Assembly (NCBI GenBank): GCA_965194375.1
Contig: CBDAEL010000003.1
Length of the DNA stretch: 64,000 nucleotides
Origin: Tabrizicola_A aquatica
Lineage (GTDB): Bacteria > Pseudomonadota > Alphaproteobacteria > Rhodobacterales > Rhodobacteraceae
Strand: one strand, 5' to 3'
This document shows positions 1-8,633 of the stretch, one piece after another (position 1 is the first letter of the stretch; each line of letters begins with the position of its first letter). The notes under the pieces were generated by a model, which searched no databases, was not told the origin of the DNA, and saw nothing but the letters and a program-made list of their open reading frames with translations. The translations under genes were made by a program, and so were the position numbers.

Positions 1-309
1 CATCCATGAGACAGCAAGCGCAAGCGCCTCGTCCCAGCTGACTTCCTCAAACGCGCCCGATCCCCGGGGCCCGACGCGCCGAAGTGGCGCGCGGAGGCGC
101 GACGGCGCGGTGACCTGCATGATGCCAGAAGCGCCCTTGGCGCAGAGCACACCCTTGTTGACCGGATGGTCGCGGTTGCCTTCGATGTAGCTGACGCGCC
201 CATCGGTCAAATGCACGTTAATGCCGCAGCGGCAGGCGCACATATAACAGGTGGTGCGCCGGATTTCGTCGGACACCTTGGGCGAGGTGTTCAGCATTGG
301 CTGGGTCAT
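1..309 (-). CDS. soeA: Molybdopterin oxidoreductase, SoeA-type sulfite dehydrogenase catalytic subunit (N-terminal part)
   Basis: The first 103 residues are inside the window and the gene runs off the left edge. The N-terminus carries a 4Fe-4S binding pattern: Cys21, Cys24, Cys28 and Cys56 (C-x2-C-x3-C-x27-C), typical of bis-MGD molybdoenzymes of the DMSO-reductase superfamily. The start ATG overlaps the ackA stop as ATGA, so it is the next gene of the taurine operon. In Rhodobacterales, cytoplasmic SoeABC lies behind xsc and oxidises the sulfite released by Xsc. That context is why SoeA is preferred over formate or nitrate dehydrogenase. The family is clear; the substrate is inferred from position. 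Confidence 0.72.
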   Translation of the reverse strand, partial: MTQPMLNTSPKVSDEIRRTTCYMCACRCGINVHLTDGRVSYIEGNRDHPVNKGVLCAKGASGIMQVTAPSRLRAPLRRVGPRGSGAFEEVSWDEALALAVSWM

Positions 310-1397
310 GCCCGGCCCTCCCTTAGGGTCATCGCCTCAAGAGCAATCTGACGCTCCTCGTCGGCGGGAACTATCCAGATTGCGACATGTGAATGTGTTT
401 CTTGTAACCGGGCCGCAGCTTGCGCATTGCGGGTGGTGTCATAGTGGACCCCAGCATAGGCCAGACGGTCCAGAATGGCGGCGCGGATGGCGGCATCTTT
501 CTCGCCAATGCCGCCGGTGAACACGATGGCATCGAGCCCGCCCATCGCCACGATCAGGCTGCCGGCATGGCGGGCGGCCCAATAGGCGAAATGGTCACGG
601 GCAAAGGTGGTGTCGGGGGTGGCGGATGTCTGCAAAGCGCGCATGTCGGCAGCCCCGGCAAGGCCCAAAAGCCCGCTCTCGCGGTTCAAAAGCCGCGCCG
701 TGGCATCAACGCCGTGGCGCGCGACAAGGTCCAGCACCACGGCCGGATCCAGACCGCCCGCGCGGGTCCCCATGGTCAACCCGTCCAGCGGCGAATAGCC
801 CATGGTGCTGGCAACCGACTGGCCGTTCTGGATGGCGCAGGCAGAGGCACCATTTCCCAAATGGAACACCAAAAGCCGATCTGGCAGGTCATTTTTCGAT
901 ATTTCTTTCACTTTTCGAACAATTGCCGCATAGGACAGACCATGAAACCCATAGCGGCGCAACCCGCGCGCGCGCTCATCCGCGGGCAGCGCGTAGGTGG
1001 TGGCAAGGGCTGGGTTCGTGGCGTGAAAGGCCGTGTCGAAACTGGCGTATTGCGGCAGCTCCGGCGCAAGTACGGCCAGCGCGCGGATGCCCATCAGGTT
1101 GGCCGGGTTGTGCAAAGGGGCAAGCGTGGCGCAGGCCTCGATCTGTGCCTCCACCGCCGCCGTGATACGGCAGGGCGCGGTCAGGGTCGCGCCGCCATGC
1201 ACCACCCGGTGCGCGGCGGCGGTCAGATCACTCGCGGTAATTCCCATCTCGGCCAGCCCTGCCTGCAGAGCGGCCCGATGATCTGCCGGACCGCCAGTGC
1301 CAATGCGCTCGGCCCGTGCCTGCGCCACCTCGCGCAGGCTGGCGTCAAACACTGCAAGTTTCAGCGAGGATGATCCGGCATTGACCACCAACAGCAT
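306..1397 (-). CDS. ackA: Acetate kinase
   Basis: Converts acetyl phosphate and ADP to acetate and ATP in the cytoplasm. The 363-residue protein shows the family signatures: NAGSSSLK at residues 6-13, HRVVHGG at 63-69, FDTAFH at 110-115 (catalytic His115), RYGFHG at 138-143, and HLGNG around 169-173. It is about 35 residues shorter than the usual 400. It lies directly behind the exporter gene with no spacing and overlaps soeA by 4 bases, so it belongs to the xsc operon. Xsc makes acetyl phosphate. Relatives usually carry pta here (acetyl-CoA route); a kinase instead would harvest ATP and yield acetate. Confidence 0.93.
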   Translation of the reverse strand: MLLVVNAGSSSLKLAVFDASLREVAQARAERIGTGGPADHRAALQAGLAEMGITASDLTAAAHRVVHGGATLTAPCRITAAVEAQIEACATLAPLHNPANLMGIRALAVLAPELPQYASFDTAFHATNPALATTYALPADERARGLRRYGFHGLSYAAIVRKVKEISKNDLPDRLLVFHLGNGASACAIQNGQSVASTMGYSPLDGLTMGTRAGGLDPAVVLDLVARHGVDATARLLNRESGLLGLAGAADMRALQTSATPDTTFARDHFAYWAARHAGSLIVAMGGLDAIVFTGGIGEKDAAIRAAILDRLAYAGVHYDTTRNAQAAARLQETHSHVAIWIVPADEERQIALEAMTLREGRA

Positions 1398-2144
1398 TCA
1401 GATCACCGCCTTCAAAAGGCCCATTCCCGCCAGCCCCGCCAGCAGCAGAATGGCAAAGCGGCGGAAATCCTGCGGATCAGTGTTGAAGAAATGCCGCCCA
1501 CCCAGCCAATTGCCCAAGAAGGTCAGCGGCAGGATGATCAGGCTGGCCCAAAGCGTGTCCCACGTCACAAGGCCGTGCCAGAAATAGAGCGGCGCGGAGT
1601 AGAGATCGAGGATCGGGAAATAGGCGACCAAGGTGGCGCGAAAGGTGGTCGCGCTCATCGGTTGGGCGGCAAAAAACGCGGCCACGGGCAACCCGCCCAT
1701 GCCCGGCGCGTTGGCCAGTCCCGAGACGACGCCGGTGGCAAGCGTGCCGCCTGCCCCCACTTCGCTTTTCAGCCGCCAACCCCAGAGGAGGATGAGGCAC
1801 ATCGTCAGAACATAGGTCGAAATCACCGCCCGCGCTGCATCTTCGGAAATCGTGGACAGCGCCCAAAGGCCCAAGGGCAGCCCCACGACCGCGCCCATCA
1901 GCAGCCATTTCACCCGCCGCCAGTCCACCTCGGGGCCGACACCGCGCCAGGACTGCGCCGTCATCGCGGCCTCGGCGATGATCACAACGGCCACAAAATT
2001 CAACGGGTTGGTGACAAGGCTGGAGGCAGCAATGACCATCGCCGAATAGCCGAACCCAGAATAACCCCGGACAAAGGCCGCCACCAAAGTGGCGACCCCC
2101 ATCCAGACCGCGCCCCATAGGCCGATGTCAAAGGGCAGCGTCAT
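1398..2144 (-). CDS. TauE/SafE-family sulfite/sulfonate exporter-like membrane protein
   Basis: A 248-residue integral membrane protein with about seven or eight hydrophobic segments and the glycine-rich repeated half-structure of the TauE/SafE (DUF81) family. The start overlaps the xsc stop as ATGA and the stop abuts the ackA start, so it is translated with the sulfoacetaldehyde pathway. Members next to xsc are thought to export sulfite across the inner membrane, which would protect the cell when sulfite production outpaces the SoeA-type dehydrogenase encoded downstream. Family and context are firm; transport of sulfite is inferred from position. Confidence 0.85.
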   Translation of the reverse strand: MTLPFDIGLWGAVWMGVATLVAAFVRGYSGFGYSAMVIAASSLVTNPLNFVAVVIIAEAAMTAQSWRGVGPEVDWRRVKWLLMGAVVGLPLGLWALSTISEDAARAVISTYVLTMCLILLWGWRLKSEVGAGGTLATGVVSGLANAPGMGGLPVAAFFAAQPMSATTFRATLVAYFPILDLYSAPLYFWHGLVTWDTLWASLIILPLTFLGNWLGGRHFFNTDPQDFRRFAILLLAGLAGMGLLKAVI

Positions 2145-3916
2145 ACCTTCTGCGGCCGCATATCGGCCTTAGAGATCCCCGCGACGGCAACCGGCTTTTT
2201 CATTGCATCCCGGCGGAAGGGCTCGCCGAGTTCCTGATTGATCAGCGCCTCGATCAGGGTGGTTTTGCCGTGGTTCATCTGATCGTCGATCGCCTTGTTC
2301 AGAACCGCCGTTAGTTCTTCCATCGTCTTGGCCTGCACACCCTGCAAGCCGCAGGCGCGCGCGATGCCGGCGTAGCTGACGCCGTCATCCAACTCAGTCC
2401 CAACGAAGTTGTCGTCATACCACAGCGTCGAATTGCGCTTTTCCGCACCCCACTGATAGTTGCGGAACACCACCATGGTGATGGCGGGCCATTCCGACCG
2501 TCCGATGGCGGTCAGTTCGGTGACGGCAATGCCAAAGGCGCCGTCGCCCGCAAAGCCAACCACCGGGGTATCGGGGCAGCCGATCTTGGCACCGACGATC
2601 GACGGCAAGCCATAGCCGCAAGGACCGAAAAGACCCGGCGCAAGGTATTTGCGGCCCGATTCAAAGGTGGGATAGGCGTTGCCGATAGCGCAGTTGTTGC
2701 CGATGTCGGACGAGGTGATGACATCTTTGGGCAAGGCTGCCTGAATGGCGCGCCATGCCATGCGCGGGCTCATCCATTCCGGCTTGGCCTTGCGGGCGCG
2801 CTGGTTCCAGGTGGTGCCGGGATCATCATCCTCATGGTCCATGCTGGACAGGGCCTGCGCCCAAGCAGATTTCTTCTGCGCGATCATCGTCTTGCGGTCA
2901 GATCTTCCCGCGTCACCCGCGGTTTTGGTCAAGCGTGCAAGAATGCCCTCGGCCACTTTCTTGGCGTCGCCGACGATGCCGACGGTGACTTTCTTGGTCA
3001 GACCAATGCGGTTTGGGTTCAGATCAACCTGAATGATCTTGGCCTCTTTCGGCCAGTAATCCAGACCATAGCCCGGCAGGGTCGAGAACGGGTTCAACCG
3101 GGTGCCTAGGGCCAGCACAACATCGGCCTGCTGGATCAGTTCCATCCCGGCTTTGGAGCCGTTGTAGCCCAAAGGACCGGCAAAAAGCGGATGCGAGCCC
3201 GGGAAGGCATCGTTGTGCTGATAGCCGACGCACACGGGCGCATCGAGACGTTCGGCCAAGGCCATCGAGGCCGGAATAGCGCCCGCCAGCACCACGCCTG
3301 CGCCGTTCAAGATCACCGGGAACTTGGCCGAGGACAGCAAGGCCGCCGCTTGCGCGATTGCCTCATCGCCGCCCGAGGGGCGCTCAAACTCGACCATCAT
3401 CGGCAGGTCGATGTCGATGACTTGGGTAAAGTAATCGCGCGGGAAGTTGATCTGGGCCGGGGCCGACTGGCGCTTGGCCTGCAAGATCACGCGGTTCAGC
3501 ACCTCGGCCACGCGCGAGGGGTCGCGCACCTCTTCCTGATAGCAGACCATGTCCTTGAAAAGGGCCATCTGCTCAACCTCTTGAAAGCCGCCCTGACCGA
3601 TGGTCTTGTTGGCGGCCTGCGGGGTCACAAGCAAGAGCGGGGTGTGGTTCCAATAGGCGGTTTTCACGGCGGTCACAAAGTTGGTGATGCCGGGGCCGTT
3701 CTGGGCGATCATCATCGACATCTTGCCGCTGGCACGGGTGTAGCCGTCCGCCATCATCCCGCCCGAGCCTTCATGCGCGCAGTCCCAAAAATGGATACCC
3801 GCCTTGGGAAAGAGGTCGGAAATCGGCATGAAGGCCGATCCGATAATGCCAAAGGCATGTTCGATCCCGTGCATCTGAAGCACTTTCACAAAGGCTTCTT
3901 CGGTGGTCATCTTCAT
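2141..3916 (-). CDS. xsc: Sulfoacetaldehyde acetyltransferase
   Basis: Thiamine-diphosphate enzyme that splits sulfoacetaldehyde with phosphate into sulfite and acetyl phosphate. The 591-residue protein has the acetolactate-synthase-like three-domain layout, with an N-terminal Pyr domain containing EHAFGIIGSAF, and a C-terminal ThDP motif that begins GDGAFG and ends about 28 residues later at FRN. The start at 3916 (MKMTTEEAF) is chosen because AGGAG lies just upstream and family members begin there; an in-frame ATG 45 bases further upstream would add an unrelated tail. It heads the operon xsc-exporter-ackA-soeA. Two TauR-like boxes lie 85-117 bases upstream of the start. Confidence 0.95.
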   Translation of the reverse strand: MKMTTEEAFVKVLQMHGIEHAFGIIGSAFMPISDLFPKAGIHFWDCAHEGSGGMMADGYTRASGKMSMMIAQNGPGITNFVTAVKTAYWNHTPLLLVTPQAANKTIGQGGFQEVEQMALFKDMVCYQEEVRDPSRVAEVLNRVILQAKRQSAPAQINFPRDYFTQVIDIDLPMMVEFERPSGGDEAIAQAAALLSSAKFPVILNGAGVVLAGAIPASMALAERLDAPVCVGYQHNDAFPGSHPLFAGPLGYNGSKAGMELIQQADVVLALGTRLNPFSTLPGYGLDYWPKEAKIIQVDLNPNRIGLTKKVTVGIVGDAKKVAEGILARLTKTAGDAGRSDRKTMIAQKKSAWAQALSSMDHEDDDPGTTWNQRARKAKPEWMSPRMAWRAIQAALPKDVITSSDIGNNCAIGNAYPTFESGRKYLAPGLFGPCGYGLPSIVGAKIGCPDTPVVGFAGDGAFGIAVTELTAIGRSEWPAITMVVFRNYQWGAEKRNSTLWYDDNFVGTELDDGVSYAGIARACGLQGVQAKTMEELTAVLNKAIDDQMNHGKTTLIEALINQELGEPFRRDAMKKPVAVAGISKADMRPQKV

Positions 3917-4000
3917 GGCGAAACTCCTGTCACGTCTGGGCAGCCCGGCATCCGCGGGCATGGGTCTGATGCCCTGTGTAGCGCCGTGACGCGGCCCTGC

Positions 4001-4033
4001 TTAGGGCCAGTCGATTCAGCCCGTTATCGCCAG
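4001..4033 (-). promoter_or_regulatory. Pair of TauR-like boxes upstream of xsc
   Basis: Read on the minus strand, CTGGCGATAA (4033-4024) and CTGGCCCTAA (4010-4001) are two direct repeats whose starts are 23 bases apart. They match the CTGGACYTAA-type direct repeat that I recall for TauR of Rhodobacter capsulatus. The same spacing and orientation recur upstream of tpa. Confidence 0.68.
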
Positions 4034-4090
4034 ATCAGGATGCCGCGTCGCAGCAAAATTCGTCTGAATTTATGTCAGAATTTCAGAAAC

Positions 4091-5557
4091 TTACCCCAGA
4101 CCGCGCTGGATACCTGAGGCGATCTTGGCCACGCCATCCGGAATTCGGACGGGCGTACTGGAGGAATAGGCAAGACGATAGTGGTTGCGCACTGGGCGGG
4201 CCGGATCAAAGAAGGCCCGGCCGGGTTCCAAAAGCACACCCTCGGCGCGCAACCGTTCGGCCAGAACCTCGGTGTCCACCGCCTCGGGCGCTTTCATCCA
4301 GAAACTTGACCCGCCAAAGCCGCCCTGCCCCGCGACCGTCAGGCCATGGGCCAAGATCGCCTCTTCCATCACCTGCCGCCGCCGCCGATAGGCGTTGCGC
4401 ATCCGGTTGATCAGGCTGTCATAGTGCCCCAGCGACAGGAAATAGGCCATGGTCCGCTGAATATGCCCCGGCGGGTGGCGCAGCATCATGAGCCGCAGCG
4501 CCCGCGCGGCCTTGATGAACGAGGGCGGGCCGACGAGATAGCCAAGCCGCATGCCCGGAAACACCGATTTCGAAAACGAACCGACATAGACCACCCGACC
4601 TTCAGTATCGAGCGACTTCAGGGCCGGAGAGACGGGTTTGAGGAAGGACATCTCGAACTCGTAATCATCCTCGACAATCACAAACCCCTCGCGCCCGGCG
4701 GCCTCCAAGAGCGCCAAACGGCGGTCCAGCGGCATGGTGGCATTTGTCGGGCATTGGTGGCTGGCGGTGGTAAAGACCACATCCACCCCTTTGGGAATGG
4801 CATCGGGCGGCAACCCATCGGTGTCGATGTCGACCGAGACCGCCTCGGTGCCCGAAGCAGCCAAGATGCCGCGCAGGCCGGAATAGCCGGGGTTTTCAAT
4901 CACCCCGCGCCGCCCTTGGCCCAAGAGAACCTGCGTTGTGATCCAAAGCCCGTTTTGCGCGCCCATGGTCAGAAGAACCTCATCCTCGCCCGCAGCAATC
5001 CCTCGGCGCGGCAAGATGGTGCGTAACACATGCTCGATCAGCAAAGGATCGTCGCGGTCATAGTAATCTTGGGTAAGTGCCGCAAAATCCTTGCGCCCCA
5101 AGGCGCGGACGGCGCAGAGCCGCCAGTTTTGGTGGTCAAAAAGGCTGGGATCGGTCTGGCCATAGATGAAGTTGTGGGCATAGCCCTCCCAGTCGGCGGG
5201 GCGGTCGATCTGGGCAAGGCCCTGAAACCGCCCGGCGATCAAGCGCTGAAACTCGCCACTTTCGACGCGCGGGGCGCGCAACGGCACTTCGGGCGCGCGC
5301 GGCGCGCTTTCAGAGACGAAATAGCCCGAGCGACCACGCGCGGTAAGGTAATCGGAGCTGACCAGTTCGGCATAGGCCAGCGTCACGGTGATGCGGCTTA
5401 TGCCCAGATGCTGGGCCAGACCGCGCGATGAGGGCATCTTTTGCCCCGCGCGGAACCGGCCCGCAAGAACCCCTTCGGTGACCATCTGGCGAATGCGCTG
5501 CTGCAAGGACCCGCGCGTGGCGGGGGGCAGGACAAAGGCTTCGGGGGGGATCGACAT
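4091..5557 (-). CDS. tauR: MocR-type (GntR/aminotransferase) regulator of taurine use
   Basis: A 488-residue regulator with an N-terminal GntR winged helix (about residues 15-82) fused to a fold-type I aminotransferase domain (about 110-485). The PLP-binding site is visible: VEDDYEFE at 295-302 and the Schiff-base lysine in GSFSKS (Lys330). MocR proteins of this kind sense an amino-compound aldimine and activate neighbouring genes. It sits between tpa and xsc, the position of TauR in Rhodobacter and roseobacters. A box pair lies against its own start codon in the opposite orientation, overlapping the likely GAGG ribosome site, which suggests autorepression. Confidence 0.9.
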   Translation of the reverse strand: MSIPPEAFVLPPATRGSLQQRIRQMVTEGVLAGRFRAGQKMPSSRGLAQHLGISRITVTLAYAELVSSDYLTARGRSGYFVSESAPRAPEVPLRAPRVESGEFQRLIAGRFQGLAQIDRPADWEGYAHNFIYGQTDPSLFDHQNWRLCAVRALGRKDFAALTQDYYDRDDPLLIEHVLRTILPRRGIAAGEDEVLLTMGAQNGLWITTQVLLGQGRRGVIENPGYSGLRGILAASGTEAVSVDIDTDGLPPDAIPKGVDVVFTTASHQCPTNATMPLDRRLALLEAAGREGFVIVEDDYEFEMSFLKPVSPALKSLDTEGRVVYVGSFSKSVFPGMRLGYLVGPPSFIKAARALRLMMLRHPPGHIQRTMAYFLSLGHYDSLINRMRNAYRRRRQVMEEAILAHGLTVAGQGGFGGSSFWMKAPEAVDTEVLAERLRAEGVLLEPGRAFFDPARPVRNHYRLAYSSSTPVRIPDGVAKIASGIQRGLG

Positions 5558-5558
5558 T

Positions 5559-5591
5559 CTGGCCTCAAATCGCCGATGCGGCTGGACCTAT
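5559..5591 (+). promoter_or_regulatory. Pair of TauR-like boxes at the tauR start (reverse orientation)
   Basis: CTGGCCTCAA (5559-5568) and CTGGACCTAT (5582-5591) lie on the plus strand, starts 23 bases apart as in the tpa and xsc promoters, but pointing against tauR. The first box begins 2 bases from the tauR ATG and covers its Shine-Dalgarno. This fits an autoregulatory site. Confidence 0.55.
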
Positions 5592-5619
5592 CCTGCAAAT
5601 GGGGGCGGCGGTGTCAAGC

Positions 5620-5673
5620 GCCGGGGGCGCTTCGCCCCCCGGACCCCCAGAGGATATTTGTGCCGCATTGAAG
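5620..5673. repeat. Dispersed intergenic repeat with hairpin
   Basis: A GGGGGCG / CGCCCCC hairpin is followed by GGACCCCCAGAGGATATTTG. The same layout recurs near 14471, 47063 and 52751, and in reverse near 34419. Confidence 0.6.
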
Positions 5674-5710
5674 GCAAAGGGGATGGTGGGAGGAAGACCT
5701 CAAAATGAAA

Positions 5711-5740
5711 AACCCGCGCCGAATCTCGGGGCGCGGGTTC
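5711..5740 (-). terminator. Intrinsic terminator of tpa
   Basis: On the minus strand AACCCGCGCC, a short loop, and GGCGCGGGTT form a 10-bp GC-rich stem followed by T residues, 20 bases past the tpa stop. Confidence 0.8.
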
Positions 5741-5759
5741 TTTTTGGCTTAGCTAGAGT

Positions 5760-7139
5760 TTAGCCGAAGACCTTGGTCAGCGCCTTGTCGATGGCACCAG
5801 TGATGGCGTCGATGTCATCGGCGGTGGCAATCAAAGCGGGCGATAGGCACAGCGTGTTGTTCAAGCCCGGCAAGGACCGGTTGGTCATGCCGATGATCAC
5901 GCCTTGGGCGTTGCATTCGGCGACCACGGCCGCGACTTTCTTTTCGTCCATCGGCTCTTTGGTCTGGCGGTCGGCCACAAGCTCGGCGCCGCAGAAGAGG
6001 CCCGCGCCGCGCACATCGCCGATCACTTTGTGCTTTTCCATCAGCGCGCGCAGGTTGTCGGTGGTGCGTTTTCCCATGCGCAGGGTGTTGTCGAGAAGGT
6101 TCTCATCCTCGATGATGCGCATGTTTTCCAAAGCCGCCGCGGGGCCAGAGGTGCAGCCGCCGAAGGTGGAGATGTCGCGGAAATAGCTCATCGAATCCGA
6201 GGCATCGTCCTTGAACATGTTGAAGATTTCCTCGGTCGTAACCGTGCAGGAAATCGCCGCATAGCCCGAGGCCACACCCTTGGCCATGGTCACGAAGTCG
6301 GGCTTGATGCCATAGTTCTGATAACCGAACCACAGGCCGGTGCGGCCGACGCCACAGACCACTTCGTCGATGTGCAGAAGGATGTTGTACTTCTTGCAGA
6401 TTTCCTGAACCCGCTCCCAATAGCCTTTGGGCGGTACGATGACGCCGCCGCCAGCGGTGACGGGTTCCAAAACCAGCGCGCCGATGGTGTCAGCGCCTTC
6501 GCGCAGGATCACCTCTTCGATGGCATCCGCGGCCCGCTCACCGTAGTTTTCCACATCCCACTGCTTGCGATATTCCAAGCAGTGCGGGACCATGACAAAG
6601 CCGTCGGGATAGGGGCCATACATTGCCGCCCGTTCGGCCTGACCCGAGGTGGCCAAGGCGCCGATGGTGGTGCCGTGATAATCCCGCTCGCGGTACAAGA
6701 TTTTGTATTTCTTGCCTTTGTGGTGACGGTGCGAGATCTGGCGCACCATCTTGTAGACCTTTTCATTCGCCTCGGAGCCCGAGTTCGAATAATAGACGCG
6801 GCTCATGCCCGGCATCTTGGAGATCAGCTTTTCGGCGAACAGGGCGCCGGGGATCGAGCCGCCAACGCCTGCGAAATAGTTCATCTTGATGAGCTGGTCA
6901 CGCACCACATTGGCGATGGATTCGCGGCCGTAGCCCACGTTCACCGTCCAGACAGCACCTGACACCGCGTCAAGGTATTCCTTGCCCTTGGCGTCCCACA
7001 CGCGAAGGCCTTTGCCCTCGACGATGACACGGGGGTCGACGGTTTCGAACATCTTGTGCTGGATCAGGTGGTGCCAGACGTGCTTTTTGTCGGCGGCAAT
7101 GACCTCATTCAGGTCGTTGACGGATGCATAGCCTTCCAT
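5760..7139 (-). CDS. tpa: Taurine-pyruvate aminotransferase
   Basis: Class III PLP aminotransferase that moves the amino group of taurine to pyruvate, giving sulfoacetaldehyde (the Xsc substrate) and alanine. The 459-residue protein shows the PLP lysine Lys287 in FVTMAKGVASG, the aspartate of the IDEV motif (Asp258), and the cofactor phosphate loop SGSEAN at 120-125. It heads its own transcript, with a clear terminator behind it. A pair of TauR-like boxes lies 77-109 bases upstream of the start. Identity rests on the overall sequence and its place with tauR and xsc; related omega-aminotransferases are the only real alternative. Confidence 0.93.
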   Translation of the reverse strand: MEGYASVNDLNEVIAADKKHVWHHLIQHKMFETVDPRVIVEGKGLRVWDAKGKEYLDAVSGAVWTVNVGYGRESIANVVRDQLIKMNYFAGVGGSIPGALFAEKLISKMPGMSRVYYSNSGSEANEKVYKMVRQISHRHHKGKKYKILYRERDYHGTTIGALATSGQAERAAMYGPYPDGFVMVPHCLEYRKQWDVENYGERAADAIEEVILREGADTIGALVLEPVTAGGGVIVPPKGYWERVQEICKKYNILLHIDEVVCGVGRTGLWFGYQNYGIKPDFVTMAKGVASGYAAISCTVTTEEIFNMFKDDASDSMSYFRDISTFGGCTSGPAAALENMRIIEDENLLDNTLRMGKRTTDNLRALMEKHKVIGDVRGAGLFCGAELVADRQTKEPMDEKKVAAVVAECNAQGVIIGMTNRSLPGLNNTLCLSPALIATADDIDAITGAIDKALTKVFG

Positions 7140-7215
7140 GGCGTAACCTCGTGCGAAGGGGGCCGCCCGATGCGGCCTGAGACCTGTGCATCATCAAGGA
7201 AAGCCCGGATTTGGC

Positions 7216-7248
7216 TTAGGGCCAGAGTATTTCCGATGTTAGGTCCAG
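7216..7248 (-). promoter_or_regulatory. Pair of TauR-like boxes upstream of tpa
   Basis: On the minus strand CTGGACCTAA (7248-7239) and CTGGCCCTAA (7225-7216) form a direct repeat with a 23-base period. The first is an exact match to the CTGGACYTAA form recalled for TauR sites. Confidence 0.72.
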
Positions 7249-7335
7249 TGGGAACAGCCCCCTGTTTGGTTGCACCAGAGCGTTTGGTTGCATGGCGGGG
7301 CGAGGCTGGGTAGGAGGGACAAAGAGGACCGCAAT

Positions 7336-7758
7336 ATGACCGATTTCCCCCCGCCAACCGTCGACCCTTCGGGCTTTTTGCGCGCCGTGATAGCGGCTGC
7401 GCCCAGTGGCGAGGCCGCGCGCAGCTTTGCGGCGACGGCAGGATATGTGGTGCATGATCTGGGCGCAGGAGTGGCCCAGAGTGCGGCGCTGCATGCGGCC
7501 GGGGCGCGTGCGCTGGCGGCAACGCTGGCGCGTGGGACCGCGCCGATGCTGTTAATGGCGGAGGTGGGACCCGAGGGCGCCGGTTATGCCGAAGCATTGG
7601 CGCAGGGGTTGATGGGCTATGAACGCATCTTTGCGCTGGTCAGCGCCGAGGCCGGAGCATCGGGGGCGGTGCAGGTGATGGCGAACCCTGCGGGCGGCGG
7701 TTTGGCGCTGATCTTAATTCTGCCTCCGGTCGAGGTGAACCGTTACTGGGGAAGCTGA
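7336..7758 (+). CDS. Hypothetical protein, 140 residues
   Basis: I do not recognise this protein. The start at 7336 is chosen because AAAGAGGA lies 8 bases upstream. The sequence is rich in alanine and glycine, has no convincing signal peptide, and has one mildly hydrophobic stretch near the C-terminus (residues about 122-132, LALILILPPVE). It is divergent from tpa and convergent with the TetR gene, with 8 bases between the stops. Codon use is like that of its neighbours. It could be a small cytoplasmic accessory protein; nothing in the sequence assigns a role. Confidence 0.5.
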   Translation: MTDFPPPTVDPSGFLRAVIAAAPSGEAARSFAATAGYVVHDLGAGVAQSAALHAAGARALAATLARGTAPMLLMAEVGPEGAGYAEALAQGLMGYERIFALVSAEAGASGAVQVMANPAGGGLALILILPPVEVNRYWGS

Positions 7759-7766
7759 GGCGACGG

Positions 7767-8435
7767 TCAGGCAGGGCCAATCAGGCCTTGTGCATGGAAA
7801 TGGCTGGGGAAAAACGCGGCCGCGGCGCAATGCACCGTCGCCAGCCCCTCTTCGCGGCTGTAGGGGCGGGCCATGGTCACAAGGTCCATCCAGACGCCTT
7901 CGGTCACCAAGCGCAGGGCGCGGCTGATGCGGGCGGCGTCGCCGCGATAGCCACCTTGGCGGATCAAGGCCGCGCAAATCTCTTCTTTGCGGCGCGCGTG
8001 GTCGTCATCTTTGGCGCCGCATTTTTCCTGATAAAGCGGGCGGCTCTGCGCCTCGCCCCAAAAAGCCACCCAAGCGGCAAGGCGCGCGGGGGTGAACAGC
8101 GCAGGCGAGAAATCGGCGCGCAGGAGGGCGTCAAGTTGGCTGGCCGGATCGGTGGCCGCCGAGGCGAGCGCCTGCGTCCAGCTTTCGCGGTATTCGTCCG
8201 AAAGCGCGCCCAGCGTTTCCTCCAGCAAAAGCTCTTTGCTTTGGAAATGAAAATTCACCAGCCCATGCGAAAGGCCAGCCTTGCGCGCCACATCTGACAA
8301 GGTGGTGCGGGCATAGCCGCGCTCGGCCAAAACCTCGATCGTGGCCTCGATCAACTGCTGGCGCCGGGCCGCGCGGGTGCGTTTGCGCGGGCCGGGCGGG
8401 GCCGGATCGGGGGCGGGCACTGAGACGTCGGACAT
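7767..8435 (-). CDS. TetR-family transcriptional regulator, BetI-like
   Basis: A 222-residue repressor-type protein. The N-terminal TetR DNA-binding domain covers about residues 20-75, with the helix-turn-helix around TTLSDVARKAGLSHGLVNF; the rest is a ligand-binding domain resembling the BetI C-terminal family. The ATG at 8435 is preferred over the GTG two codons upstream because GAGG precedes it. It is divergent from the E1/acyltransferase genes (198 bases between starts), so those are its likely targets. No choline oxidation genes are near, so the name betI is not applied. Confidence 0.8.
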   Translation of the reverse strand: MSDVSVPAPDPAPPGPRKRTRAARRQQLIEATIEVLAERGYARTTLSDVARKAGLSHGLVNFHFQSKELLLEETLGALSDEYRESWTQALASAATDPASQLDALLRADFSPALFTPARLAAWVAFWGEAQSRPLYQEKCGAKDDDHARRKEEICAALIRQGGYRGDAARISRALRLVTEGVWMDLVTMARPYSREEGLATVHCAAAAFFPSHFHAQGLIGPA

Positions 8436-8633
8436 CACCACCTCGCAGGGTTACAGGCTAGTTCTACCGCAGCGCCGCGCCGATGAGAACGGCCATTCAC
8501 CGTGTCGATTTGTTCGGCCGCCCAGGAGTTTGCACCGCAAGCTGCCCTGCGGATGCACCATTTCGCCGGTGCAATTGCGGTTCAGCCCGCGCCGGGCTTG
8601 GGGTAATGTGCGTCAAGCGCAAAGGGAAAGACC

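Noticed and set aside
880..920. TTTTCGA-like sequences within ackA as further copies of the GntR operator
   Set aside because: They are not symmetric and lie inside coding sequence; chance matches.
7767..8435. Naming the TetR regulator betI
   Set aside because: The domain is BetI-like but there are no betA/betB choline oxidation genes beside it.
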